Of a DNA stretch of 64,000 nt, positions 34,696-43,955 are shown piece after piece. The translations under genes and the position numbers were made by a program. The notes beneath the pieces were generated by a model that searched no databases, was not told the DNA's origin, and saw only the letters and a program-made list of their open reading frames with translations. Within the stretch, counting starts at the first letter, position 1. Each line of letters opens with the position of its first letter. Location of the stretch: NCBI RefSeq assembly GCF_019134595.1, contig NZ_CP077770.1, positions 3,654,501-3,718,500 on the forward strand, written 5' to 3'. Source of the DNA: Pseudoalteromonas shioyasakiensis (GTDB taxonomy: Bacteria > Pseudomonadota > Gammaproteobacteria > Enterobacterales > Alteromonadaceae).

Positions 34696-35868
34696 TTAAA
34701 GCTTTTCAACCGCTGCAGTTTCTGCATCGCTTGTCATTTCTTTCATACCTGCAACCTTCACTTCCATACCCTCTTGCGGGTACTCAGGTAGCGTCAGAAC
34801 CAACTGGTCATTCACTTCAAGGCCATCACTAATGTAGAAGTACTCACCTTCTTCGCGTACTACCGTTACTTTGCGTGGTTCAAGTTTATTCTCGTCGTTC
34901 ACAATCCACACCGTCTGGTTATTCACTAAAGACTGCGGTAAACGGTAGATATTTTGTAATGTTGCACCGGCAAAGCTCACTTGTACGTAAGCACCAAATT
35001 TAATTGGTTGTACGTCATGCTTTAAGCCGTATGGGTCATCAACACGAACAACTAAGTTGCTCATACGCGTCGCGTTATCAACTACGCCTAAGTCACGGTC
35101 AATTTCGGCTTCACGAGTAAAGCTGTTTAAGCCTTTATTGATAATGGTCGCTTTAACGCCTTTTAAGCGTTTTGGCAAAAATACACTATCGAAACCAGCG
35201 ATTGGTACAATGATTTCTGCACTTTCAATATTGTTAATTTCAGCAACTTGGCTACCCACATTGATGTATTGACCGACACCAATTTCACGGCTGATCACCA
35301 ATGCATCGTAAGGTGCTTTTACCTCACAGCGAGCAAGGTCACGCTCGGCACGTTTTAATGCCGCTTGCGCTGATTTAACAGCGGCTTGCGCGCTTAAAAC
35401 TTGAGGCTTACGTAGGAATAAGTCAGTGCGCTCACGCTCTGGGTAACGTCTTGCTTCATCCTCTGCCACTTTAGCTTGTGCTTGCTCTTCGATCAGTGCC
35501 GCTTGAGCACTAGCAAGTGACGCTTCAGCTTGTAGTACAGCTGCTTCGTAGTTGTCTTTTTCGATGGTAAATAACACTTCACCACGAGCTACGATGCCAC
35601 CAGCAACAAAATTTGGATGCCAGCTTGTAACTTCACCAGCCACTTGCGAGGCTAGTAAGGTACTTTCAAGCGGTTTCACTTCGCCGTAACTATTAATAAT
35701 CACTTGATGATCATCACTTGCTACTGGCTCAACCTGTACTAAAGGACGCACATCAACTACATCCTTGTCTTTAGGCTCTTGAGCAATCGCGTTGATTGCC
35801 TTAAAACCAGCAACACCAACGATTAATGCAACAAACGGTAATATCCATTTTAATAAACTTGTGCGCAT
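34696..35868 (-). CDS. RND periplasmic adaptor (AcrA/HlyD family)
   Basis: The 390-residue adaptor has an N-terminal signal/anchor helix (about 7-25), lipoyl halves on either side of an Ala/Gln-rich helical hairpin (about 100-185, EASLASAQAALIEEQAQAK), then beta-barrel and membrane-proximal domains. It would dock the RND permease encoded 9 bases downstream to an outer-membrane channel. No lipobox is seen. A regulator is not adjacent; the 265-base upstream gap is AT-rich and shared with the divergent protease gene. Confidence 0.9.
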   Translation of the reverse strand: MRTSLLKWILPFVALIVGVAGFKAINAIAQEPKDKDVVDVRPLVQVEPVASDDHQVIINSYGEVKPLESTLLASQVAGEVTSWHPNFVAGGIVARGEVLFTIEKDNYEAAVLQAEASLASAQAALIEEQAQAKVAEDEARRYPERERTDLFLRKPQVLSAQAAVKSAQAALKRAERDLARCEVKAPYDALVISREIGVGQYINVGSQVAEINNIESAEIIVPIAGFDSVFLPKRLKGVKATIINKGLNSFTREAEIDRDLGVVDNATRMSNLVVRVDDPYGLKHDVQPIKFGAYVQVSFAGATLQNIYRLPQSLVNNQTVWIVNDENKLEPRKVTVVREEGEYFYISDGLEVNDQLVLTLPEYPQEGMEVKVAGMKEMTSDAETAAVEKL

Positions 35869-36133
35869 AACTTACACCTATAAAAATTTCACTGGCCCTA
35901 TCATACCAAAGCTGACAGAAACATTAATGTGACATTTGTAAGGAACTGTTACAAAAACAGATAAATTGACAACACACACCTAAAAATTCATCTAAGAACA
36001 ATTTGTTACAAACAAAATAAACGTAATATCAAAAGCTTACAAACTTACTTTCACACTTGTTAACAAACAGCCTTTTATCAAGGGGTTAATTCATTAAACT
36101 TGATTGAGAAATAATTAAAGGAACGAGTTAACA

Positions 36134-38644
36134 ATGAAAATAACAAACATTGCGCTGGCACTAAGCCTAGCGTTTGCCATGAATGGCCACGCAGCCGAAA
36201 CAAAAAAAGAAGAAAAGAAACCAAAAACGCTGGCTGAAATGATCAAAGATAAAAGCGAGTTTGCCGGTGTTTTCAGCATTTACCAAGATGCGAAAACGGG
36301 TGATAACTTAATGGTGATCGACCAATCTCAACTTGATACACCGTTTGTGTATTTTGCTCACACCGTTGATGGTGTTACTGATGCAGGCCACTTCAGAGGG
36401 GCATACCGTGAGACAAAACTAATTGAGTTTCGTAAATACTTTGACCGCATTGATATTATTAGCAAAACACCGCGCTATAAATTTGATGAAAATTCAGCCC
36501 TAGCGCGCTCTGCCGATGCCAACGTCAGCGAAGCAGTCCTTGCGAGTATTAAAATCGAAAAAGAAGAAGACGGCAAAATTGCCTTTAATGTTGATAAACT
36601 ATTTTTAAGTGAAGCACTGCATAAAGTGTCACCTTGGGCAAACCCAAAAGATAAAAATGCCAGCAAACGCTTTAAACTTGGTAAGTTAAACGACAAAAAA
36701 TCGCGAATCGTTAAACAGCGCCCTTACCCAAATAACCTAGATGTTGTAGTGGATTATGTATTTTCTAATGCTAACCCAACAGTACGAGGCTCAAAAGCCG
36801 TAAGCGACCCTCGTAATGTTTCAATTAAAGTACAGCATTCATTTGTTGCGTTACCGAAAAATGATTATCAAGCTCGCCAAGATGACGCGCGTATTGGTTA
36901 TTTCACTAACGAATTCGACAATATGACATCAGCGGATTGGGCACCTTATGAAGATGTCATCAAGCGCTGGGACTTACAAAAGAAAGACCCGTCAGCTGCA
37001 CTTTCAGAGCCAGTTAAACCGATTACTTGGTGGATTGAAAACACTACGCCAGTTGAATGGCGTGACACTATTCGTGATGCAGTACTAGCATGGAATAGCT
37101 CATTTGAAAAAGCGGGCTTTAAAAATGCCATCGAAGTAAAAGTACAGCCTGATGACGCTGATTGGGATGCAGGCGATATTAACTACAACGTATTACGTTG
37201 GACTGCATCACCGCGCCCACCATTTGGCGGTTATGGTCCTGCCCTTGCGAACCCATTAACCGGTGAGATTTTAGGCTCTGACATCATGTTAGAGTATGTT
37301 TTCATGAAAAACCGTTGGATGTACGACACCTTATACACCCAAGGTGCAGCCGCGCTTGAAACTAACCAAAGCAGCACAGATTTACATTGCTCATTGGGTC
37401 ACAGCATTCAAGAAAACATGCTACTTGCTAAAGGCTTAGGCACAGGTGCGAGCATTGAAGACAAAGAGATTTTACGCCAAGGCTTAACTCAGCTAGTTTT
37501 ACACGAAGTGGGCCATACCCTTGGTCTTAACCACAATATGAAATCATCTATCCTGTGGGATGAAAAAGAAGTTCACGATAAGAGCAAAACGCAAGGTATC
37601 GTAACGGGTTCTGTTATGGACTATGCCCCAGCAAACATCGCCCCTATTGGCATGCAGCAAGGTGATATCTTCCAAACAAAACCTGGTCCTTACGATGATT
37701 GGGCAATTGAATACGGCTACAGCCAAGCATTGGCTGATAAAGCCGCTGAGCAGCAGCGCCTTGAAAAAATTCTCGCTCGCTCATCTGAGCATGCTTTAGC
37801 TTTTGGTAATGATGCTGATGATATGCGTGCCCCAGGCCGCCATATCGACCCACGTGTAATGATTGGTGATATGTCATCTAACCCTGCCGCATATGCTGAT
37901 GATCGTATGGAGCTTATCAATAAGCTGTTTACTGAACTTAAAGACAATGCCACGGTTAATGGTGAGTCATACCAGCAGCTAGTTACCTCAGCGAACATTT
38001 TATTTAGAAGCTACAGAACACAAGCAGGCGTGGTATCTCGTCAAATTGGTGGTGTTTATGTAGAACGTAATGTGGTGGGCGATTACAAAAATGGTGCACC
38101 ATTTACGCCTGTGCCACTTGAGCGCCAGCAACATGCAATGCAAGTGTTAGCCGACAAAGTATTCTCGCCAAATGTGCTTGCTAGCATGCAGCCACTGTAT
38201 AACTACCTGCTACAGCAGCGTCGTGGTTTTAATCATTATGGTAAGAACGAAGACCCTAAACCACATGGCATGATTTTAGGCATGCAAAAGCTGGTACTTG
38301 CTCAGTTGTTACACCCAGCGGTCATGCTGCGTATTTCAGACAGTGCAATGTATGGCAACGAGTATTCACTTAACCAATTTATGAATGACTTAACAGCAAG
38401 CATTTTTGTAGACAGCAAAAAAGCAAATACCCTAAGTCACAATCTACAAGTTGAATATGTGAATCAGCTAATCGCGATTGCTGGTTTAGGTAAAGCCAGC
38501 AAGCACGATAACCTAGCCAAAGCAGCTGCACTTTATCAGTTAAATCAAATTGCTGATATGAGCGTACCTTGGGGTGCAGACACCGCAGCTAAAGCGCATA
38601 AACAATATATCGATCGCTTAATTAGTAAAGCGCTTGAAGCATAA
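36134..38644 (+). CDS. Secreted zinc-dependent metalloprotease (DUF5117/DUF4953 family)
   Basis: The 836-residue protein has a signal peptide (1-20, cleavage after GHA), DUF5117/5118-type regions in the first half, and a metzincin-like site HEVGHTLGLNH with His457, Glu458, His461 and His467. A Met-turn SVMDY lies at 493-497. It is likely exported to the periplasm or beyond; the substrate is unknown. AAAGGA precedes the ATG. A good terminator follows, so it is a single-gene unit. Confidence 0.88.
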   Translation: MKITNIALALSLAFAMNGHAAETKKEEKKPKTLAEMIKDKSEFAGVFSIYQDAKTGDNLMVIDQSQLDTPFVYFAHTVDGVTDAGHFRGAYRETKLIEFRKYFDRIDIISKTPRYKFDENSALARSADANVSEAVLASIKIEKEEDGKIAFNVDKLFLSEALHKVSPWANPKDKNASKRFKLGKLNDKKSRIVKQRPYPNNLDVVVDYVFSNANPTVRGSKAVSDPRNVSIKVQHSFVALPKNDYQARQDDARIGYFTNEFDNMTSADWAPYEDVIKRWDLQKKDPSAALSEPVKPITWWIENTTPVEWRDTIRDAVLAWNSSFEKAGFKNAIEVKVQPDDADWDAGDINYNVLRWTASPRPPFGGYGPALANPLTGEILGSDIMLEYVFMKNRWMYDTLYTQGAAALETNQSSTDLHCSLGHSIQENMLLAKGLGTGASIEDKEILRQGLTQLVLHEVGHTLGLNHNMKSSILWDEKEVHDKSKTQGIVTGSVMDYAPANIAPIGMQQGDIFQTKPGPYDDWAIEYGYSQALADKAAEQQRLEKILARSSEHALAFGNDADDMRAPGRHIDPRVMIGDMSSNPAAYADDRMELINKLFTELKDNATVNGESYQQLVTSANILFRSYRTQAGVVSRQIGGVYVERNVVGDYKNGAPFTPVPLERQQHAMQVLADKVFSPNVLASMQPLYNYLLQQRRGFNHYGKNEDPKPHGMILGMQKLVLAQLLHPAVMLRISDSAMYGNEYSLNQFMNDLTASIFVDSKKANTLSHNLQVEYVNQLIAIAGLGKASKHDNLAKAAALYQLNQIADMSVPWGADTAAKAHKQYIDRLISKALEA

Positions 38645-38660
38645 GTAAAAAAACACAAAA

Positions 38661-38690
38661 AAGGCTGCCACTTGGCAGCCTTTTGTTTTT
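38661..38690 (+). terminator. Bidirectional terminator after the metalloprotease
   Basis: AAGGCTGCC (38661-38669) pairs with GGCAGCCTT (38674-38682), with T-runs after it on the plus strand and A-runs before it, so it may also serve the convergent PQ-loop gene. Confidence 0.88.
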
Positions 38691-38698
38691 TAGGTAGT

Positions 38699-39313
38699 TT
38701 AAGCCATTGCCGGGCGCGATTTATAATACTGAATACATCCTAGTTGCGCGGCATTAGTCAGTAGAATCATTACAAAGGTCAGTATGTGAGACACACTCGG
38801 TGTCGCCATAGCAAGCTCGGCAGCGAGGCCGCAGCTTCCAGCAACAAACTGTAGGCTAAAGTAGCGCGCACTTAAATTACTAATATCACCACTTTTAATG
38901 GTTTTATAAGTCTGCGGCATGACACGAATAGAGCTCATGACTAAACCCACATAGGTTAGCCAGTTAAGCACCGTTGCTGTTTCATAATGAGGGTTAAGCA
39001 ACAAACCAAAAGGCACGACCGAGATGGCTAATAACCCAACTAGCTGCATGCGTTGCTTTCGCGCAGCGTTGTAACGAACAAAGTAGTAAAGAATCACCCC
39101 ACTTAGCATGCCGGTAACAACAAATGGCAAAACCATGTAAAAACGCTGAAAAAACAGGTTAAAGGTGATGAAATATAAACTTTGCGCAACACCAAAGCTC
39201 ATCATTAACAGCGAAACGCCCGACACACTGCGATTTTTACGGATCTTATTTAAAAGCGGATAAAAGCTAAACGCTAAAATAAAGCATGAAATAATCGGCA
39301 AAAAGTGCGCCAA
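38699..39313 (-). CDS. PQ-loop (SWEET-like) membrane protein
   Basis: The 204-residue protein has about seven hydrophobic helices in two PQ-loop repeats. The first has FYPLLNKIRKNRSVSGVSLLM near residue 17, the second RVMPQTYKTIKSGDISNLS near 130. PQ-loop and SWEET proteins move sugars or amino acids down a gradient or act in trafficking. The substrate cannot be guessed from context: neighbours are a protease and a TPR lipoprotein. Confidence 0.75.
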   Translation of the reverse strand: MAHFLPIISCFILAFSFYPLLNKIRKNRSVSGVSLLMMSFGVAQSLYFITFNLFFQRFYMVLPFVVTGMLSGVILYYFVRYNAARKQRMQLVGLLAISVVPFGLLLNPHYETATVLNWLTYVGLVMSSIRVMPQTYKTIKSGDISNLSARYFSLQFVAGSCGLAAELAMATPSVSHILTFVMILLTNAAQLGCIQYYKSRPAMA

Positions 39314-39532
39314 AACAGACCTCTCTCGTTACAATTTAGTTAATAAGTTAGCAGCTTATAAATCACCTATAAAAATACAGTAAACACCTGTTTTTAAAGC
39401 AATTTAAAAGAGCGCGGCATTGTAATGAGAGCGTTTTAGAATGCAATAAAGAATAAAAAATAAACAACAGGCTATTGGCAAGATATCCGTACAAGCTGTT
39501 TACAGCTGATGACACAAACGACTGACTTGAAT

Positions 39533-39559
39533 AATCAATGTGATCTGGGTACATTGATT
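39533..39559. promoter_or_regulatory. Perfect 9-bp inverted repeat upstream of the TPR lipoprotein gene
   Basis: AATCAATGT (39533-39541) and ACATTGATT (39551-39559) are separated by 9 bases and end 25 bases before the ATG at 39585. It may be an operator or a leader hairpin. A smaller AGCTGT/ACAGCT pair lies about 30 bases further upstream. Confidence 0.4.
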
Positions 39560-39584
39560 AAATAGTGCTCAGGAGGGTTAAGCC

Positions 39585-40724
39585 ATGAAGTCAATTTTAT
39601 ATGCGCTTGTTTTAAGTACTTTTTTAGTTGGATGCAAGAGTACAAAACAACAACCAACGCCACCACCGAGTGTGGCCAGCTTACTCAATGCAGCACACTT
39701 TAAACACGTTGAACTTAGCGACCCAGAGCTCTTTACGCTCCCTGCCGATGAGCAGAAACGTTTTCTTGATTATTTTACCAAGCGTCAGGGTAGTGATTTA
39801 AGGGATGACCAAATCCTATATCACTATTTAGAAAATAAGCTCACCAATTTTAATTACTTTAGCGCCACACTTAATGCCCAGCAGACTCTTCAAGGTCATC
39901 AAGGTAACTGTATTAGCTTAGCAATCTTAACCCATGCCTATGCTCAACTAGCAGGACTTAAAACCAGTTTTCAAGCGGTCTCAAGTGAGCCTGTTTATAG
40001 CAAACAAAATAACATCGTGTATGTATCGGGCCATTTTCGCACCAAAGTCTACGCCCCTTTAAATGAGGACGATAATTACTTGGTGCCGCCAGGCACAGTC
40101 ATCGATTACTTCCCTGCTCGTGGTAGTTTTTACTCTGGCCGCGCTGAATTAAAAGACTTAATTAGCCGCTATTACAGTAATTTGGCTGCTAAAGCACTGG
40201 CCTTGAAACAATTCGACTTAAGCTACAGTTATATATTAAAAGCCAATGAATACACCCCAAATGCAGCAGCACTTTATAATCTAGCTGCCGTATTACATCG
40301 CCAAGCGGGTGATTTAGCTGGAGCAAAACATATTTATCAAACAGCAATGCAGCATGGCTTTAGCGATACAAATTTACTACATAATTACGCAGTGCTGGCC
40401 GAGCAACTTAATGATCAGGTTTTGGCAGAGCAGCTCAATTCACAATTGGCGATGCTAGAGCAAGATCCATTCGAGTTACTGGCAACGGCAATTAACGCCC
40501 GTAACAATGGTAAGCTTTACAAAGCAAAGCAACAACTCGAAGACGCTATAACATTAGCACCTTACTTATCAGAGCCTTATGTAGAATTAGCGATTATTAG
40601 TTACCAGCAGGGTAATGAACAAAGCAGTAAGGAATGGCTAGAAAAAGCCATTGAGATAGAAAGTAAAGACGAAAAACTGGCGTTATATCACGCCAAGCTT
40701 TTCGCCTTAAAGGACCAACACTAG
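39585..40724 (+). CDS. Lipoprotein with transglutaminase-like fold and TPR repeats
   Basis: The 379-residue protein has lipobox LVGC (Cys17). A cysteine-protease-like segment follows (GHQGNCISLAIL near 105, and the IDYFP segment further on), typical of transglutaminase-like domains, and then TPR-type repeats from about 205 to 370. A strong AGGAGG ribosome site precedes the ATG. TPR regions bind partners, so it may be a scaffold or protease at the cell envelope; function unknown. It converges with the gluzincin gene with one base between stops. Confidence 0.75.
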   Translation: MKSILYALVLSTFLVGCKSTKQQPTPPPSVASLLNAAHFKHVELSDPELFTLPADEQKRFLDYFTKRQGSDLRDDQILYHYLENKLTNFNYFSATLNAQQTLQGHQGNCISLAILTHAYAQLAGLKTSFQAVSSEPVYSKQNNIVYVSGHFRTKVYAPLNEDDNYLVPPGTVIDYFPARGSFYSGRAELKDLISRYYSNLAAKALALKQFDLSYSYILKANEYTPNAAALYNLAAVLHRQAGDLAGAKHIYQTAMQHGFSDTNLLHNYAVLAEQLNDQVLAEQLNSQLAMLEQDPFELLATAINARNNGKLYKAKQQLEDAITLAPYLSEPYVELAIISYQQGNEQSSKEWLEKAIEIESKDEKLALYHAKLFALKDQH

Positions 40725-40725
40725 G

Positions 40726-43548
40726 CTATAACGAGTAATAGAAGCTTAGCCAAGCCCGTAAATCATTTTCAAAGTCGTCGCCTTCTACCCGGGCGACGCC
40801 AAAATCGAGGTTTACATCGTTCAAACCAGCGGGCCCCATACCAAAGCTAAAGTCTCCTCGCCATTTTAGCCCGTAACTTTGTGCATAAACTCGGTTATCG
40901 ACCTGATGCTGTTGGTAGTAAAGCCAAGGTAATGAATCTTTGTAACTAATACCCCCGCCATAGCCTTTATAGCGGTTACCTAATTGACTGATAAACGGTA
41001 GCTCAGGGGCAACAACAAAGCCGCTTTGCGTGTCTTTATTAATTAAGTTTGACTCATAACCGCCAAGCGCAAGGCTACTGTCATCGCGATATTGCTGTGC
41101 AAAATTAACATAAACAGGAATATCAAAAGCATAACCGCTCAATACGGTGGCAAAGTTATAGCCCTGCCAATTATTTGAGTCGGCATCACCGGATAACCAC
41201 TGGGCACTTACAGACTGAGAAAAACCATATCGTTGTCTATCATGTTGCCATTTTTGTTCAAGCCCAAGCTTTAACCATTGATCATCCCCGTTACTAAAAT
41301 CACTGTAGTTATAGCTCAAACTCGGTGTAATACTGAGCTGCTGAAACTGCATCGGGTAGCTCATGGCAAAATGTGCTCCTGTGTTACTTATGTTCACCGG
41401 CGTTTGTGAATGGTACTGTTTTGCTGATTCAAGGTCGTAATCAAATAACAGCGCTTTAAATTTTAAATTAAACGCTGAGTACTTAGCGGCCGCGAACACC
41501 CCTTCTAATGCTTTGTCATGTAAATCAGCACTGTAGCCTGCTTGTAAATCGAGCTGCTTTAAAAAGTCATTACTTTTGACCCCAAGGGTAAGCAGTGAAG
41601 ATGATGCCGAATAATACTGAGATGCCAGCGAAAAGGTTGGTTTTTGCTGCCAAACATTATAATCGGCTGGTTCAGTTGGGCTTTGCAGGTATATTTTCGC
41701 CTCAGGTAATACTTCACTCGTTACTTGCCCTCGCGGTGGCGCTGCACTGCTTGCCAACTCAGCAACCTCTGATCCTTGTGGTTGCTCAGCAAAATGCTTG
41801 ATATTCGGCCCTTCAGCAGTGATCGATAAATACAAAAGCTCACCGTTATTCATTGCCATTGGGTGCGCAACAGCTTCTTGGCTTTGCGTTAATTGGCGCA
41901 GTGAATTGCTTTGTAGATCATAATGATATAAATCGAGAGCGGCATTTTTACCGGCGACAAAATAAAGCCCTTTTCCATCTGCTTGCCAATTAGGTTGTGA
42001 CACATACTGATAGCCCTCAGGCATAGGCACAGCTATTGATTGCTGAGAGCTCACATCTTGTATATACAACCTCCAATTAGCATTCAATGTCGCTTTTAAA
42101 TAAGCAAGTTGAGTTTTATTAGGGCTTAGTAATGGATAGTCATAAACCGTCTCTAGGCTTTTCTCAAATAAAGGCGTAGCAACACCAGTATTGAGGTCAA
42201 GGCGCACTAGTTCAGAGAAACCATGCTTAATTTGCTCAGCATAAATAGTTTGCCCGTTATCACTGATACTAAAGCGGCGCAGCCCTGCATGATGCGTCAA
42301 AGCGCTCACTTTACCTGTTTCAATATCATAGCGGTATAAATCAGAAATACCTTGAATCGAGCCTTTTGCAACGGTTGTGGTAGCGGTGAAAAACAGTGTA
42401 TTTTCGTCTAACCACTGCGGGTTTTTTATACCCTGCCTATTAATTTGGTGAAGCACGTGCTTTTGCTTACGTTTAAAAACACTAGGGGCTTTATCAGCAA
42501 TATCCGCAGGGTCATCATCAAGTAACGTTTGTTGCTGCTTTGCAAAATCATCGGCAGCCTGTTGATTATCATCAGTGCTATAAATGACTAAACGGGTTTC
42601 GTCATCTTTGTTGCGCTCAACAATGGCAAGCTTACTGTTATCTAAACTTAAAACAGGGTTCGAAGCGTATAGATCAAGCTCTAACCAAAGCTTACTTGTA
42701 AGTGCTTGCTCACTTACCTCTTTAGCCATTGCTTTATAAGTATATTCGGCAATAAAACGGCGGTAGAGGCGCTCAGGTGAGTCGCCAAATACTCCGCTAA
42801 AGGCCTCATTAAAATCACGCGCTTTAACCGCTTGCATACGGGTCCAAACTGCATCAAGAGTTTGCGCTGAATAGTTTTCTTCAAGCCAAGCAAGAAAGCG
42901 AGAGCCCATTAAATACGCCATTGAGCCAGCTAAATAACCCCCTTCGGTACTACTTAATTGGCTATATTGTGGCAATGCACCTTGCTGTGCAAATTCAATC
43001 AGTATTGCCTCTGAAAGGTTATCGTATAAACGACCCCGCCCTGTCATTTTCGATTCAAGCAGCGTCGCATACCCTTCAGCAGCCCAGCGCGGCATTTCGC
43101 CTTCGACTAAGTCGTAAATATCCCAACTATTACGAATAGCTTGGCGCACGTCACTTCGAGTAGGCTGAGCAAGGTGCACCAAATGAATATATTCGTGCAA
43201 AATCAATAACTGCTGCCAGCCATCAGTGTTAGAAATTACCGTATCGGATTGTGGAGGCGTAGTAAACAAGGCCATTAAAGGCTTGTTAGTCACCGGCAAA
43301 GCAAAGCCATTGGAGGCGTTAAACGGGTCGAAAACCAGAACATCGACCACTTCATCAAGAGCACGGTTTTGCTGTTTTAGTACCTTATCGCGAACAATTT
43401 CAAGCTCTGTTGCCGCTGAACGGGCCCATTGCTGATTCTCAGTACTAAAATGCACATTAAAGTGCTCGGTATGAATAGTTTGCCAAGTCTCTTGGCTTGA
43501 AGCGTGGCTAGCAGCAAGTAGTGCCACAGTTAACAGGGCTTTTTTCAT
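40726..43548 (-). CDS. Exported gluzincin-like peptidase with beta-propeller and beta-barrel end
   Basis: The 940-residue protein has a signal peptide (1-18), a peptidase-MA-type domain with HEYIH (118-122) and a downstream Glu in AAEGYA (about 158) as the third zinc ligand. A TolB/WD40-like propeller follows (about 280-600), then a Tyr/Trp-rich C-terminal region with alternating strands ending in Leu, which looks like an outer-membrane barrel. The ATG at 43548 is preceded by AAGGA; the GTG one codon earlier is too close. Substrate unknown. Confidence 0.78.
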   Translation of the reverse strand: MKKALLTVALLAASHASSQETWQTIHTEHFNVHFSTENQQWARSAATELEIVRDKVLKQQNRALDEVVDVLVFDPFNASNGFALPVTNKPLMALFTTPPQSDTVISNTDGWQQLLILHEYIHLVHLAQPTRSDVRQAIRNSWDIYDLVEGEMPRWAAEGYATLLESKMTGRGRLYDNLSEAILIEFAQQGALPQYSQLSSTEGGYLAGSMAYLMGSRFLAWLEENYSAQTLDAVWTRMQAVKARDFNEAFSGVFGDSPERLYRRFIAEYTYKAMAKEVSEQALTSKLWLELDLYASNPVLSLDNSKLAIVERNKDDETRLVIYSTDDNQQAADDFAKQQQTLLDDDPADIADKAPSVFKRKQKHVLHQINRQGIKNPQWLDENTLFFTATTTVAKGSIQGISDLYRYDIETGKVSALTHHAGLRRFSISDNGQTIYAEQIKHGFSELVRLDLNTGVATPLFEKSLETVYDYPLLSPNKTQLAYLKATLNANWRLYIQDVSSQQSIAVPMPEGYQYVSQPNWQADGKGLYFVAGKNAALDLYHYDLQSNSLRQLTQSQEAVAHPMAMNNGELLYLSITAEGPNIKHFAEQPQGSEVAELASSAAPPRGQVTSEVLPEAKIYLQSPTEPADYNVWQQKPTFSLASQYYSASSSLLTLGVKSNDFLKQLDLQAGYSADLHDKALEGVFAAAKYSAFNLKFKALLFDYDLESAKQYHSQTPVNISNTGAHFAMSYPMQFQQLSITPSLSYNYSDFSNGDDQWLKLGLEQKWQHDRQRYGFSQSVSAQWLSGDADSNNWQGYNFATVLSGYAFDIPVYVNFAQQYRDDSSLALGGYESNLINKDTQSGFVVAPELPFISQLGNRYKGYGGGISYKDSLPWLYYQQHQVDNRVYAQSYGLKWRGDFSFGMGPAGLNDVNLDFGVARVEGDDFENDLRAWLSFYYSL

Positions 43549-43633
43549 CACAATCCTTGATTAGCAAGTTGCTTAATTTAAGGGTTAGTATGCGATGCTT
43601 TTTTAAAAGGCTGAAGTTAAAAAGTGTAAGAAA

Positions 43634-43876
43634 TTACTCGATTTTAAGTGGGCGAACCAAGCCTAGTAATTGATAAATAATAAAAATAGTCACAGCAAAC
43701 ATCAGGCTGCTTCTTAAAGCACCGAGCCCCGCGATGACTAAGGCCGCGGTCACAAGTAAAGCAATTGCTGTAACAGCAACACTTACACACAAGCCCTTAC
43801 ACTCCTGCTGCGAACGTGCATAACAAAGTAAGGCAGCAACACCTGAAATAGCTAAAAAAGGTAGTAAATAAATCAT
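43634..43876 (-). CDS. Small membrane protein, unknown function, likely Fur-regulated
   Basis: An 80-residue, highly hydrophobic protein with about three helices (1-18, 28-50, 55-75) starting MIYLLPFLAISG. It has an upstream promoter and a Fur-box-like element (43906-43954), so it may be made when iron is low. No family is recognised. A ribosome site GGGTG is 6 bases from the ATG. Confidence 0.6.
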   Translation of the reverse strand: MIYLLPFLAISGVAALLCYARSQQECKGLCVSVAVTAIALLVTAALVIAGLGALRSSLMFAVTIFIIYQLLGLVRPLKIE

Positions 43877-43905
43877 TGCGCACCCGTGGTTATTGACGTT
43901 GCGCT

Positions 43906-43954
43906 AGTATACCTCAATATTAAGATGAATCAATGATATTGAGAATTATTTTCA
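43906..43954 (-). promoter_or_regulatory. Promoter and Fur box of the small membrane protein gene
   Basis: On the minus strand: TTGATT (43933-43928), 16-base spacer, TATACT (43911-43906). Just upstream, 43940-43954 reads TGAGAATTATTTTCA, the same 15 bases as the Fur box of sRNA copy 2. It begins next to the ydbT stop codon. Confidence 0.6.
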
Positions 43955-43955
43955 T

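Noticed and set aside
39363..39554. 63-residue minus-strand open frame upstream of the TPR lipoprotein
   Set aside because: No ribosome site, unusual composition and it overlaps the inverted repeat; no recognisable family.
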